Assembly: GCF_009695815.1 (NCBI RefSeq)
Contig: NZ_VUNE01000001.1
Coordinates: forward strand, 558,001-622,000
Reading direction: 5' to 3'
DNA length: 64,000 nt
From: Peptostreptococcus porci
GTDB taxonomy: Bacteria; Bacillota; Clostridia; Peptostreptococcales; Peptostreptococcaceae
A program made the position numbers and the translations under genes. The notes beneath the pieces are model-generated. The model was not told the DNA's origin, did not search any database, and was given only the letters and a program-made list of their open reading frames with translations. Below are positions 28,131 through 36,835 of the stretch, piece after piece (position 1 is the stretch's first letter; each line of letters begins with the position of its first letter).

Positions 28131-29309
28131 ATGATGTTTTTTAAGAAAATAATGACAAGCATGTCTCTGATGCTTGTTACTACATTTTTGCTGACAGCAT
28201 GTAGTAACAAAAATAATTCTACTACCGAGGTTTTAGATGAAAGTGGAGATAATAAGACAAAAATTGCTCTGCTGATACAGGATAAATCGGAAAATAAAAC
28301 AAATTTTGATGTGGCAGAGTCTGTTATTGCAAGTAAGGAATATCAGCGTGAAAAAATGGATAATTCCAATGTTGATATCAAGCTTTTTAAGCTACCAAAA
28401 AATTACAACGAAAATGAAAAAGAAGTTTCAAATATTTTTTCCGATATAGAAAAGGATAAGGACATCAATGTTCTAGTAGCATCATCAAATGAAGGTGGTT
28501 TGGTAAATTATGTCAAAGCCTTGAAGGGTAAAAGAAAAGATATATTGACAATAAGTGCAAATCTTGCTGATAATGACGAGGAACTAATAAATACCTTTGA
28601 TTTAAATTTCAAAAATATGAATGTGAATAAAGCGAAGAGAGTGGTTGATTTTTCAAAGTCTTTAGGTGCGGAAACATTCTGTTATTTTGTTGATGGAGAA
28701 CAGAAAAATGATAAAAAAATCGAGGAAACTATAGAGCTTATGAAAAAAACTGCTACTGAAAACAGTATGCCAATAGTGGAGATTGTAGTTCCAGATAATT
28801 TGGATAGATATGGCAAAAAGATGTTCGTATCAAATAAGATAGATGAGTTGATAATTGAAAAAGGGAAAGAGATTAATATTTTCGCTTTCAATCAGGATTA
28901 TGATGATATATTGCTAAGTAAGGTCATAAAAAACGGAATATATATCTCTGAATTTTCAAGCCCGAACATAGATAAAAAGATGCTGAATTATTTTGGCATT
29001 GGACATTTATCTAGAAATTCTGAGGATTATGGCTGGATGAATACTCAAATAATAAATTATCTAGGAAAATATGGAATAGAGAGACATATTGGATCAATGG
29101 GGGCTTTACAAGATCCATTTGTTTTACAATTTGCAATCGAGCTTGGTATAAGCATGAATGCAAAAGAGCAAGAGGTGAGTAAAGCATACAATTCCTATTA
29201 TCTGGAAAAAGTATCAAATACTAGGTGCAATATTTCATCGGGATTTATCAACAAAAAATCTGGTGTGGGTAATTTTAAATATGTTATCCCAGATCAGATA
29301 TCATATTAA
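28131..29309 (+). CDS. Lipoprotein resembling DUF3798 (second of a tandem pair)
   Basis: This 392-residue paralogue of the preceding lipoprotein has a signal peptide with lipobox Leu-Thr-Ala-Cys (about residues 21-24). A predicted periplasmic-binding-like fold follows, with Ile-Asn-Val-Leu-Val-Ala-Ser-Ser-Asn-Glu-Gly-Gly and a C-terminal Gly-Ser-Met-Gly-Ala-Leu-Gln-Asp-Pro-Phe segment. The pair has no adjacent permease or ATPase, so the two may act as receptors, or feed a transporter encoded elsewhere. An aggagga site precedes the start. No terminator with a T-run is evident before asnA. Confidence 0.65.
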   Translation: MMFFKKIMTSMSLMLVTTFLLTACSNKNNSTTEVLDESGDNKTKIALLIQDKSENKTNFDVAESVIASKEYQREKMDNSNVDIKLFKLPKNYNENEKEVSNIFSDIEKDKDINVLVASSNEGGLVNYVKALKGKRKDILTISANLADNDEELINTFDLNFKNMNVNKAKRVVDFSKSLGAETFCYFVDGEQKNDKKIEETIELMKKTATENSMPIVEIVVPDNLDRYGKKMFVSNKIDELIIEKGKEINIFAFNQDYDDILLSKVIKNGIYISEFSSPNIDKKMLNYFGIGHLSRNSEDYGWMNTQIINYLGKYGIERHIGSMGALQDPFVLQFAIELGISMNAKEQEVSKAYNSYYLEKVSNTRCNISSGFINKKSGVGNFKYVIPDQISY

Positions 29310-29457
29310 TAAAAATAGATTTTGTCGATAAATTAGAAAAAATTATGAAAAAACGAAAAAAAACTATAAAAAAATACAAATTTAGTATATAATAGACACT
29401 TATAAAAATACTTTATTAAATTATGTATTTTTGAGAAAGATTAAAAGGAGTGATTTT

Positions 29458-30465
29458 GTGATGGTTATGATTATACCGAAAAACTACAAAAGTGAGTTGG
29501 ATGTTTTGGAAACTCAAAAAGCTATAAAAAAACTGAAAGACTTTTTTCAGAATGAATTGAGTAAAGAACTTAATTTATTGAGAGTATCATCTCCGCTGTT
29601 TGTACTACCAGAAACGGGAACAAACGACAATTTAAATGGAATTGAAACTCCAGTTAGCTTCAACGTACCATTTATGAATAAGAAAGCAGAAATAGTTCAG
29701 TCTCTTGCGAAATGGAAGAGAACAGCTATAAAGAAGTATAATATTCCTCAAAATGAGGGTATATATGCAGATATGAATGCCATTAGAAAGGACGAAGAGC
29801 TTGACAACCTTCATTCTTTATACGTAGACCAGTGGGATTGGGAATACAACATTCCTAAAAGCGACAGAACGTATGAAAAGCTTGTTTGGATAGTTGAGAA
29901 AATATTTGGAGTATTTAAAAGAACTGATGAATATATGTTGTCCTTGTATCCAAATTTCAAACCTCTATTGCCAGAGAAAATTACATTTGTTTCTACTCAA
30001 GAATTGGAAAATGAATGGCCAAATTTAACTCCAAAGCAGAGAGAAAAAGAGATAGTGAAAAGACATGGGGCGGTTTTTTTGACTGGTATTGGAAAATCAT
30101 TAGAATCAGGAGAAAAGCATGATGGAAGATCTCCTGACTATGATGACTGGGATTTAAATGGTGACTTCTTGTTTTTCAATCCTGTTTTAGATGATGTTAT
30201 CGAGCTATCTTCAATGGGAATAAGAGTTGATGAAGAATCTTTGGAAAGACAGTTGGAAATAGCAGGCGCTGAAGATAGAAAAAATATGGATTACCATAGA
30301 GATTTATTAAATGGTGATTTGCCATATACTATAGGTGGAGGAATCGGACAATCGAGAATATGTATGTTCTTCCTTAGAAAGGCCCATATAGGAGAGGTTC
30401 AGGTAGGAATTTGGCCTAAGGGTATGATTAAGGAATGTGCAAGTGCAGGAATTCATCTATTGTAA
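29458..30465 (+). CDS. asnA: Aspartate-ammonia ligase (AsnA type)
   Basis: AsnA makes asparagine from aspartate, ATP and ammonia, and is related to class II aspartyl-tRNA synthetases. The ~335-residue product has the normal length and the family landmarks: Leu-Arg-Val-Ser-Ser-Pro-Leu-Phe-Val near the N-terminus, Asp-Met-Asn-Ala-Ile-Arg-Lys-Asp-Glu, Tyr-Val-Asp-Gln-Trp-Asp-Trp-Glu, and a late Gly-Gly-Gly-Ile-Gly-Gln-Ser-Arg. The start is GTG 29458, seven bases after an aaggag site; ATG 29461 is an alternative. A tataat at 29387-29392 gives it a likely promoter of its own. Confidence 0.95.
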   Translation: MMVMIIPKNYKSELDVLETQKAIKKLKDFFQNELSKELNLLRVSSPLFVLPETGTNDNLNGIETPVSFNVPFMNKKAEIVQSLAKWKRTAIKKYNIPQNEGIYADMNAIRKDEELDNLHSLYVDQWDWEYNIPKSDRTYEKLVWIVEKIFGVFKRTDEYMLSLYPNFKPLLPEKITFVSTQELENEWPNLTPKQREKEIVKRHGAVFLTGIGKSLESGEKHDGRSPDYDDWDLNGDFLFFNPVLDDVIELSSMGIRVDEESLERQLEIAGAEDRKNMDYHRDLLNGDLPYTIGGGIGQSRICMFFLRKAHIGEVQVGIWPKGMIKECASAGIHLL

Positions 30466-30497
30466 TAATTGATTTTTAGTTTGATAAGGGAGGAAAT

Positions 30498-31022
30498 ATG
30501 TACAAGCTATCAGGTGTATTATTGAGCGAAAACGAAATTAAACAAAAAGTCAACGAGTTAGCTCAGGTGATCGAGTCAGATTATGAGGGGCAGGATATTT
30601 TGTTGGTTGGAATTTTGAAGGGTGCGAGTGTTTTCGTTGCAGATTTAATGAGAGCTATAAAATTGGATGTTAATATTGATTTTATGAGTGTATCTAGCTA
30701 TGGAAGTGGGACGACTTCCTCTGGAACTGTGAAAATATTAAAGGACTTGGATGTAGATATTGATGGTAAAAATGTGTTGATAGTAGAGGATATTATCGAC
30801 TCTGGGGCCACATTGAGAAATCTATATGATACTTTGATGACAAGAAATCCCAAAAGCCTAAGGCTTTGCACTTTACTTGATAAACCTAGTAGAAGAAAAG
30901 TCAATATTGATGTAGACTATGTAGGATTTGTGATTGAGGATAAATTTATTGTAGGTTATGGAATTGATTACGATGAAAAATACAGAAACCTTCCATACAT
31001 AGGGATAGTTGAGGATATATAA
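30498..31022 (+). CDS. hpt: Hypoxanthine phosphoribosyltransferase
   Basis: Hpt converts hypoxanthine and guanine with PRPP to IMP and GMP. The 174-residue product has the PRPP loop Val-Glu-Asp-Ile-Ile-Asp-Ser-Gly-Ala-Thr-Leu (about residues 96-106), the Val-Gly-Ile-Leu-Lys-Gly-Ala segment, and the C-terminal Val-Gly-Tyr-Gly-Ile-Asp-Tyr-x-Glu-x-Tyr-Arg-Asn-Leu-Pro typical of bacterial Hpt. A ggaggaa site precedes ATG 30498. The HAD gene starts one base after its stop, so the two form an operon. Confidence 0.95.
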   Translation: MYKLSGVLLSENEIKQKVNELAQVIESDYEGQDILLVGILKGASVFVADLMRAIKLDVNIDFMSVSSYGSGTTSSGTVKILKDLDVDIDGKNVLIVEDIIDSGATLRNLYDTLMTRNPKSLRLCTLLDKPSRRKVNIDVDYVGFVIEDKFIVGYGIDYDEKYRNLPYIGIVEDI

Positions 31023-31023
31023 A

Positions 31024-31809
31024 ATGTTTCGAAAAAAATATTTTTTCTTTGACATAGATGGTACTATTGCTGTGAATTTTCCGAGAGTAATTCCCGAATC
31101 CACCAGAAGAACGATTAACGCCCTCATCGAAAGAGGACATTTTGTGAGTCTTGCAACCGGTAGAATGCGTGCGATGACAAAGGAATTTGTAGATGAATTT
31201 GGAATTACAAACATGGTAACCGATGGTGGAAAAGGAATTGTTCTTGACGGTAAATTTGAGGTTGAGCCACTTGAATATTATCCTATAAAACAATTGACAA
31301 TGGAGCTTGACGAAAAAAATATTCCATGGGCAGTATGCTTGAGTGATGAATTGGTTTGCTACTCAAAATATCCCGATTTTCAAACCTTGATGGAGAGTTC
31401 TATAAAGGTTAAAGGCTATATTGATTTTGTAGCTATGCCGGACTTGGATATAGATATTGAACGGAACATTTATAAAGGGTTTGTATATATACGAAAAGAA
31501 CAAGAAAAGGATATTGAATCGCTAAAGTATGTATCCTATACCAGATATCAAGAAAACTATATTATTTTAGAAGATGATGACAAATCGATAGGAATAAAAA
31601 AAATAAGAGATAGAATGAATATCGATGATAGAGATATTGTGGTATTTGGCGACAATACTAATGATATAAAGATGTTCAAGCCTGAATGGACTTCAATTGC
31701 AATGGGAAATGCTGTAGAGGAATTGAAAAAGGTAGCAACCTTCGTTACGAAGGACGCTGATGATAACGGAATTGAATTTGCTTGTAAGCATTTTGGTTGG
31801 ATTGATTAA
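31024..31809 (+). CDS. HAD-superfamily Cof-type phosphatase
   Basis: The 261-residue protein belongs to the Cof/YidA subgroup of HAD hydrolases, which act on sugar phosphates, phosphorylated coenzymes and nucleotides. The nucleophile motif Phe-Asp-Ile-Asp-Gly-Thr is at about residues 8-13. Motif II is Leu-Ala-Thr-Gly-Arg, and the late Gly-Asp-Asn-Thr-Asn-Asp-Ile motif is present. A type C2 cap separates motifs II and III. The start is ATG 31024, one base after the hpt stop, with gagga as a weak ribosome site. The substrate is unknown. A terminator follows directly. Confidence 0.88.
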   Translation: MFRKKYFFFDIDGTIAVNFPRVIPESTRRTINALIERGHFVSLATGRMRAMTKEFVDEFGITNMVTDGGKGIVLDGKFEVEPLEYYPIKQLTMELDEKNIPWAVCLSDELVCYSKYPDFQTLMESSIKVKGYIDFVAMPDLDIDIERNIYKGFVYIRKEQEKDIESLKYVSYTRYQENYIILEDDDKSIGIKKIRDRMNIDDRDIVVFGDNTNDIKMFKPEWTSIAMGNAVEELKKVATFVTKDADDNGIEFACKHFGWID

Positions 31810-31818
31810 TTGATTATT

Positions 31819-31863
31819 AAGGTATTGCAAATAGAAGTTTATTTTATTTGCGATACCTTTTTT
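31819..31863 (+). terminator. Intrinsic terminator between HAD and flavoprotein genes
   Basis: Stem aaggtattgcaaata (31819-31833) pairs with tatttgcgatacctt (31845-31859), with one mismatch, followed by six T. It lies inside the frame open upstream of the flavoprotein, which argues that the flavoprotein starts after it. Confidence 0.75.
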
Positions 31864-31884
31864 AGGAAGGATTTATTGATAAAA

Positions 31885-33114
31885 ATGAGTAAGGTTATTG
31901 TTATTGGAGGAGGACCTGCAGGGATAATGGCGGCATATTTTGCGTCACAGGCAGGCGCCGAAGTCATACTGATTGAAAAAAATAAAATGCTAGGTAAAAA
32001 GCTGAGAATTACTGGTAAGGGAAGATGCAATATTACCAATGCGTGTGATTTAGAGGATTTTATTTCTAATATTTATCACAATGGTAGTTTTATGTATAGT
32101 TCATTATACTCATTTACCAACGACGACCTGATAAATTTGTTTGAAAAAAATGGTTTAAAGGTAAAGATAGAGCGTGGTAAAAGGGTATTTCCGATGAGTG
32201 ATAAAGCTATTGATGTAGTAAATACGCTAGAAAAACTGATTTGCAATGAAAATATAGAAATAATATTTGGAAAAAAAGTAAAATCAATTATTATTGAAGG
32301 TAAGCTTGCAAAGGGTGTAATATTGCGAGATGGTAAAAAAATATATTCCGATGCAGTCATTTTGGCAACTGGTGGAAAAAGTTACCCGCTGACAGGCTCA
32401 ACTGGAGATGGCTATGACATTGCCAAGAAATGTGGTCATACAATATCAGAGCTAAAACCTGCTTTGGTTGGAATGAATACAAAACCAATTCCAAAATCAG
32501 AAATGGTCGGTCTACTTTTAAAAAATGTATCGATTGCGCTTTACAGAAATGGTAAAAAGGTATATGAGGATTTTGGAGAATTGGAGTTTAGAGATTATGG
32601 TATTGATGGGGCAATAGTAAAATCAGCCAGTTGCTATATGAGAGAAGATAGATCAGACTATAAAATTATTCTAGATTTGAAACCTGCATTAGATGAAAAA
32701 AAGCTTGATAATCGGATTCAAAGAGATTTTAGAGAAATGAACAATAAGTTCTTTAGAGAGACGCTTAGGAAGCTTATACCAGCAAAAATGATCGATTTTA
32801 TAATAGAATATTCAGGTATAGAGCCTGATAAAATAGTTCATCAGATTACAAAAGAGGAGAGAAAGAGGCTTTTGAATGCGATAAAAAATATGGAGCTTGT
32901 CATTGAAAGTCTGAGACCAATTGATGAGGCGATAGTAACCTCAGGTGGCGTTAGTATAAAAGAAATAAATCCTAGTACGATGGAATCAAAAATTATTGAG
33001 GGTCTTTTTTTCGCTGGAGAGTTGATAGATGTTGATGGATATACCGGTGGTTATAATCTACAGATAGCATTCTCTACCGGTTATATAGCGGGAATAAACT
33101 CAATTAAAATTTAG
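31885..33114 (+). CDS. BaiN/HI0933-family NAD(P)/FAD-dependent oxidoreductase
   Basis: The 409-residue flavoprotein starts with the dinucleotide-binding Gly-Gly-Gly-Pro-Ala-Gly-Ile-Met-Ala-Ala motif. It contains Gly-Lys-Lys-Leu-Arg-Ile-Thr-Gly-Lys-Gly-Arg-Cys-Asn-Ile-Thr-Asn, the signature of the HI0933/BaiN (RdsA) family. The Leu-Ala-Thr-Gly-Gly-Lys-Ser-Tyr-Pro segment and the C-terminal Gly-Gly-Tyr-Asn-Leu-Gln-Ile-Ala-Phe-x-Thr-Gly are also family-typical. Some members reduce bile-acid intermediates; most have no assigned substrate. The start is ATG 31885 or a TTG at 31876; aggaagg at 31864-31870 could serve either. Confidence 0.88.
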   Translation: MSKVIVIGGGPAGIMAAYFASQAGAEVILIEKNKMLGKKLRITGKGRCNITNACDLEDFISNIYHNGSFMYSSLYSFTNDDLINLFEKNGLKVKIERGKRVFPMSDKAIDVVNTLEKLICNENIEIIFGKKVKSIIIEGKLAKGVILRDGKKIYSDAVILATGGKSYPLTGSTGDGYDIAKKCGHTISELKPALVGMNTKPIPKSEMVGLLLKNVSIALYRNGKKVYEDFGELEFRDYGIDGAIVKSASCYMREDRSDYKIILDLKPALDEKKLDNRIQRDFREMNNKFFRETLRKLIPAKMIDFIIEYSGIEPDKIVHQITKEERKRLLNAIKNMELVIESLRPIDEAIVTSGGVSIKEINPSTMESKIIEGLFFAGELIDVDGYTGGYNLQIAFSTGYIAGINSIKI

Positions 33115-33191
33115 AATTGTAAATTATTTCAAAATAATTCTTAACAGCTTTTAAAAAATAGGATAGCCTATTAGTAGGCAAAATAAACAGA

Positions 33192-33244
33192 AAAATAGAG
33201 ACTACAAAAATAGAAGAAAGAAGAAAAATGTAGTCTCTATTTTA
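33192..33244. terminator. Bidirectional intrinsic terminator
   Basis: A 15-bp perfect inverted repeat (33192-33206 against 33230-33244, aaaatagagactaca / tgtagtctctatttt) with a 23-base loop and A/T ends lies between two convergent genes. Confidence 0.85.
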
Positions 33245-33249
33245 GATCG

Positions 33250-33714
33250 CTAAATCTTTGTTACATAGTTATAAATTTTTTCATTTCCAATATCGATAAC
33301 ACCAGTGTTAATATACTTGACAATGCAATCTATATCCCATTCTGTCAAATATTGAGTCGGAATTTCAAGAACATAACCGTTATTTTCTAGCTCTGATTTG
33401 AGTTTGAAAATACTTGAACATGGTGCTTTATTTGAATAATATCCTGTGTATTTACTTTTATTATTCAATAAACTTTCATTTTGTATTCCTATTAAAGTTT
33501 CTACATAGCTCTTGTAACACTCTTCAAAATCGCAAATCGAAATTTGATTTTCCGAAAGAATTTTTTTAAACGAAAAGTCATTCATCATATAGTGAACAAA
33601 CTGTTCAGATGTAAGCTTGCCAGAAATAATACCTTTTTGATATTTTCTCAATACTTTTTTTGTCTGGGCATAGATTTTATAACGTGTATTAAGATCAAAT
33701 TCAATAAACAGCAT
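33250..33714 (-). CDS. Unknown 154-residue protein
   Basis: An orphan minus-strand gene of unknown family. The likely start is ATG 33714 behind a ggggtgg site. The product is soluble, with an N-terminal helical half that includes a Lys-Thr-Lys-Lys-Val-Leu-Arg-Lys segment, three cysteines, and a C-terminal part with alternating charges. No signal peptide, membrane helix or known motif is visible. It stands alone between a convergent terminator and a 400-base AT-rich gap, like an accessory gene. Confidence 0.65.
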   Translation of the reverse strand: MLFIEFDLNTRYKIYAQTKKVLRKYQKGIISGKLTSEQFVHYMMNDFSFKKILSENQISICDFEECYKSYVETLIGIQNESLLNNKSKYTGYYSNKAPCSSIFKLKSELENNGYVLEIPTQYLTEWDIDCIVKYINTGVIDIGNEKIYNYVTKI

Positions 33715-33979
33715 AAAACCACCCCTCAATTTAATTCTACAATAAAAAGAGAAAAAAATCTATAACTAAAATGTAAAAATATTATAAAAATTAATCACAA
33801 TTGAAATAATGAAAAATATATCTTGATATGTAGAAAAAATAAATATGTTATATCTGTTTAATTATTGATTTTTCAAGAAAATCAAATACAAATGAATAGA
33901 TATTTTATTATTGACAAAATATTAAGAATAGAAAAAAACTATATAAATTAATGTATTATTAGAAAAAAACTATAGTTAG

Positions 33980-33993
33980 CAGTATTGATACTG
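33980..33993. repeat. Perfect palindrome near a promoter
   Basis: cagtat and atactg flank two bases (33980-33993), six bases upstream of the -35 box of the next promoter. It could be an operator. Otherwise the 33715-34120 gap is AT-rich with no open frame of note. Confidence 0.45.
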
Positions 33994-33999
33994 ATTTTA

Positions 34000-34028
34000 T
34001 TGACATAGCAAGTTTAATAAGATATACT
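34000..34028 (+). promoter_or_regulatory. Sigma-A-type promoter for the TVP38-type gene
   Basis: A consensus ttgaca -35 box (34000-34005) and a tatact -10 box (34023-34028) are separated by 17 bases, upstream of the membrane-protein gene. Confidence 0.75.
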
Positions 34029-34120
34029 TTAAGCAATTTATGTTGCAATTATTGGTGAATTATTTAATATTCTTGGTATAATTTGGCAAACATATTAAAA
34101 TATAAACATCAGGAGGTATT

Positions 34121-34915
34121 ATGTTTAAAAAAGAAAAAAGTACTGAAAAAATCAAACTAAAGGATATAGATGACAGTACACCAGAGGAGAGAGAACAACA
34201 TAGACAAAAACTGAAAAAAATCAGATATGCTGCTATTGCAGTTGTAGTCATTTCTACTATTGTGTATTTTCTTGTACCGGGAGTCAGAGAGAATGTATCA
34301 AATGCAGTGAAGGTTCTATCACAATTTGATTTAAAAGTCGTGATAAGATACATAAGAAGCTATGGAGCCTATGCAGCAGTAATCTCTTGTTTGTTGATGA
34401 TACTTCAATCTATTGCAGCTCCAATTCCTGCATTTATAATAACACTGTCAAACGCCGCAATATTTGGATGGTGGAAAGGTGCGATATTATCTTGGTCAAG
34501 TGCCATGCTAGGAGCAGCATTATGTTTCTTTATCGCAAGAGGATTGGGTAGAGAAGTTGTTGAAAAACTTACTTCCAAGGGATCATTGGAAAGCATAGAC
34601 GTGTTTTTTAAGAGATATGGTAAACACACTATAATGATTTGTAGATTGTTGCCATTCGTTTCATTTGACGTTGTAAGCTATGCAGCAGGTTTAACTTCGA
34701 TGGGATTTTGGGAGTTTTTTGTAGCGACAGGTATAGGCCAGCTTCCAGCTACAATAGTATATTCATATGTAGGTGGAGTTTTGAGTGGAGGTGCTCAAAA
34801 GCTATTCATTGGACTTGTTTCTCTATTTGCGATTTCAATTTTAGTTGGAATGATAAAAAAGATTTATAACGATAAACAGAAAAAGAGAGAAGAAAGATTA
34901 ACAAAGGAAGCTTAG
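34121..34915 (+). CDS. TVP38/TMEM64-family (VTT domain) membrane protein
   Basis: The 264-residue membrane protein has a charged N-terminal cytoplasmic tail, about five to six hydrophobic segments, and a central VTT/SNARE-associated domain. Visible landmarks are Ala-Pro-Ile-Pro-Ala-Phe, Gly-Ala-Ala-Leu-Cys-Phe-Phe-Ile-Ala-Arg-Gly-Leu-Gly-Arg, and Arg-Leu-Leu-Pro-Phe-Val-Ser-Phe-Asp. Related DedA-type proteins act as lipid (undecaprenyl phosphate) flippases or keep membrane potential; this subgroup is not well studied. It stands alone behind a strong promoter, an aggaggt site, and a downstream terminator. Confidence 0.85.
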   Translation: MFKKEKSTEKIKLKDIDDSTPEEREQHRQKLKKIRYAAIAVVVISTIVYFLVPGVRENVSNAVKVLSQFDLKVVIRYIRSYGAYAAVISCLLMILQSIAAPIPAFIITLSNAAIFGWWKGAILSWSSAMLGAALCFFIARGLGREVVEKLTSKGSLESIDVFFKRYGKHTIMICRLLPFVSFDVVSYAAGLTSMGFWEFFVATGIGQLPATIVYSYVGGVLSGGAQKLFIGLVSLFAISILVGMIKKIYNDKQKKREERLTKEA

Positions 34916-34950
34916 TAAAAAAAGTAGTCAATGAAAATTCATAAAAAAAT

Positions 34951-34993
34951 AAAAGCTTGGTAGTAGAGATTCTCTATCTATCAGGCTTTTATT
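34951..34993 (+). terminator. Intrinsic terminator after the TVP38-type gene
   Basis: Imperfect stem aaaagcttggtagtagaga / tctctatctatcaggctttt with G-U pairs and a T-rich end, 36 bases after the stop. It lies between convergent genes and may work in both directions. Confidence 0.6.
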
Positions 34994-35068
34994 TAATCAA
35001 ATTTATATTAAGGGTGTTTTTTTGCTAAATAACATGGCTTTTGTTTAAACGACATGATTTTTGTCAAA

Positions 35069-35458
35069 TTATACTATTTTGTTGCCATCCTTTATAAAAA
35101 AGAACGAAAGTCCCGAAATAACAACTAAAGACGAGATTGCTCTTATTGAAATTGATGTAGAATGACATGCCATTGCATGGTTATTGCATATTCCGACAAC
35201 TGAGTTTGACGGAATAATAAATAGTATCAATCCGATAGCTATTATTGTAAATGGTAGAGAAGTCTCTTTTCTCCAACATTCTATTGATATTACAAAAAGT
35301 ATTATTGAAATTAATACTATACTGATACTCGTATAGTGACACTTCATAGGCATTGATGACATAGATTTGCTATGATTACAAACTGGAGTAATGACTTTAA
35401 CAAACAATATCATCAACAGGCTAAGAAGAGCAACTAAGAGATTTAATTTCTTTTTCAT
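35069..35458 (-). CDS. DUF4418-like membrane protein with duplicated Cys/His/Met motif
   Basis: The 129-residue protein has four predicted transmembrane helices and resembles DUF4418 proteins. Two extracytoplasmic segments, one after helix 1 and one after helix 3, each carry Cys-Asn-...His...Met...Cys-His-x-Thr-Ser-Ile-Ser (first copy about residues 27-47, second about 91-103). The repeat shows an internal duplication, and the Cys/His/Met set suggests metal or haem binding. It is divergent to the FtsX-type ABC genes; a joint role is inferred from that. Function is unknown. Confidence 0.75.
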   Translation of the reverse strand: MKKKLNLLVALLSLLMILFVKVITPVCNHSKSMSSMPMKCHYTSISIVLISIILFVISIECWRKETSLPFTIIAIGLILFIIPSNSVVGICNNHAMACHSTSISIRAISSLVVISGLSFFFIKDGNKIV

Positions 35459-35617
35459 ATGCTTTTCTCCTGTAAAAAATTTTCACTATTATTATATATT
35501 AAAATAAGCTTTTTTTGTTAATTTTTTATAAGTATTGAAAAAAACAATATCGACATTCTGTGTTATAGAAAAAATAAAACTTGAAGAAGGGATAGATTGA
35601 GGAAGAGAGGTGAAAAA

Positions 35618-36835
35618 ATGAATTTGTTTAGACTGGGTTTTCTAAATGTCTGGAGAAGAAGAAATAAAACCATATTATTAGGTGTCGTTTCTGCTATTTC
35701 AATGTGCATTTTGGTAAGTGCCATATCGGTGTTTTTTTCTATAAAAACATCTTTGGATATTTCTTCTCAACGGTTGGGTGCAGATGTTGTCATAGTTCCA
35801 GATTCTGTGGAAGCTGACGGAGAGGAAATAATGTTTACAGGAGTGCCGAAAATGGTCTATTTAGAAGAAAGTAAACTTAAAAATATTCCTGTAGATAAGA
35901 TAGAAAAAATAACAAGCCAGTTTTTTATTAAAACATTATCAGAATTTGCCTGCTGTACCTTTGAAAAATCATATAGGGTTGTCGGGATTGATCAAAAAAG
36001 CGACTTTATTATGAAGCCATGGATGAAATCAAATAGCATACCAAATCTTGATGATCGAGATGTGATTTTGGGGTCAAATGTAGAGCTGGAATATAAAGAT
36101 GAAATATCAATAATGGGAAAGGATCACAAGTTTAAGGGCAGGCTAGAGAAAACAGGAACGAGTATAGATGATACGATATTTGTTTCTATGAAAGAAGCAA
36201 GATATTTGGCAAGAGAGTATTATGACATAGAAAATAAAAACTATTTTCATGGAATAGCTACAGATAGACTGATATCTGCCTCATTTATCAGATTAAAAAA
36301 TGGTATTGATGCTGAGAAATTTGTCAGTGATATAGAAAATTCGATTGACGGAGTAAGAGCGTATTCAGTTGCTGCCAGCTCTCAAAATCTGAAGAATAAG
36401 TTCTATGGCTTTGGAAAGTTATTGGCTTTTTTTACAATAGGAGTTATCGTTATATCATTGGCATCATTATTTGGTATGTTTAACCTGATGATTGGAGAGA
36501 GAAAAAAAGAAATTGGTTTTTTGAAAACTATGGGATTTGAAAATAAGGAGCTAATTGTTGAAATTTTATTTGAAATTATCTTGATTGTTGGTGTTGGAGG
36601 AGCTGTTGGTAGTATATTTGGAATTTCAATTTCTTCCACGATAATAGGATACCTGAGTTCATTTATGATAATTCCAACAAATTCTTATGATTTTATTGGG
36701 TTTGTACAGTATGGAATTGCCGGTGTGATATTATCGTTGGTATTTAGTGCTGTTATTTCAATTTTTCCTATTTATTTTTTGCTAAATAATGATCCAAAGG
36801 ATATTTTTTCTGACGGAGGTATGACAAATGACTGA
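35618..36835 (+). CDS. FtsX-like ABC transporter permease (MacB type)
   Basis: The 405-residue permease has an N-terminal membrane helix, a large extracytoplasmic domain (about residues 45-255) and three C-terminal helices: the FtsX/MacB layout for lipoprotein, peptide or metal-related mechanotransmission. The start is ATG 35618 behind an agaggtg site; the upstream TTG is unlikely. It overlaps the ATPase gene by 8 bp. Together with the DUF4418-like protein and the YdjY-like lipoprotein it resembles gene sets around bacterial iron-uptake P19 systems, but that comparison is an inference. Confidence 0.82.
   Translation: MNLFRLGFLNVWRRRNKTILLGVVSAISMCILVSAISVFFSIKTSLDISSQRLGADVVIVPDSVEADGEEIMFTGVPKMVYLEESKLKNIPVDKIEKITSQFFIKTLSEFACCTFEKSYRVVGIDQKSDFIMKPWMKSNSIPNLDDRDVILGSNVELEYKDEISIMGKDHKFKGRLEKTGTSIDDTIFVSMKEARYLAREYYDIENKNYFHGIATDRLISASFIRLKNGIDAEKFVSDIENSIDGVRAYSVAASSQNLKNKFYGFGKLLAFFTIGVIVISLASLFGMFNLMIGERKKEIGFLKTMGFENKELIVEILFEIILIVGVGGAVGSIFGISISSTIIGYLSSFMIIPTNSYDFIGFVQYGIAGVILSLVFSAVISIFPIYFLLNNDPKDIFSDGGMTND

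Noticed and set aside
31810-31884. N-terminal extension of the BaiN-type flavoprotein
   Set aside because: The extension would run through an intrinsic terminator, and the family starts at the dinucleotide motif.
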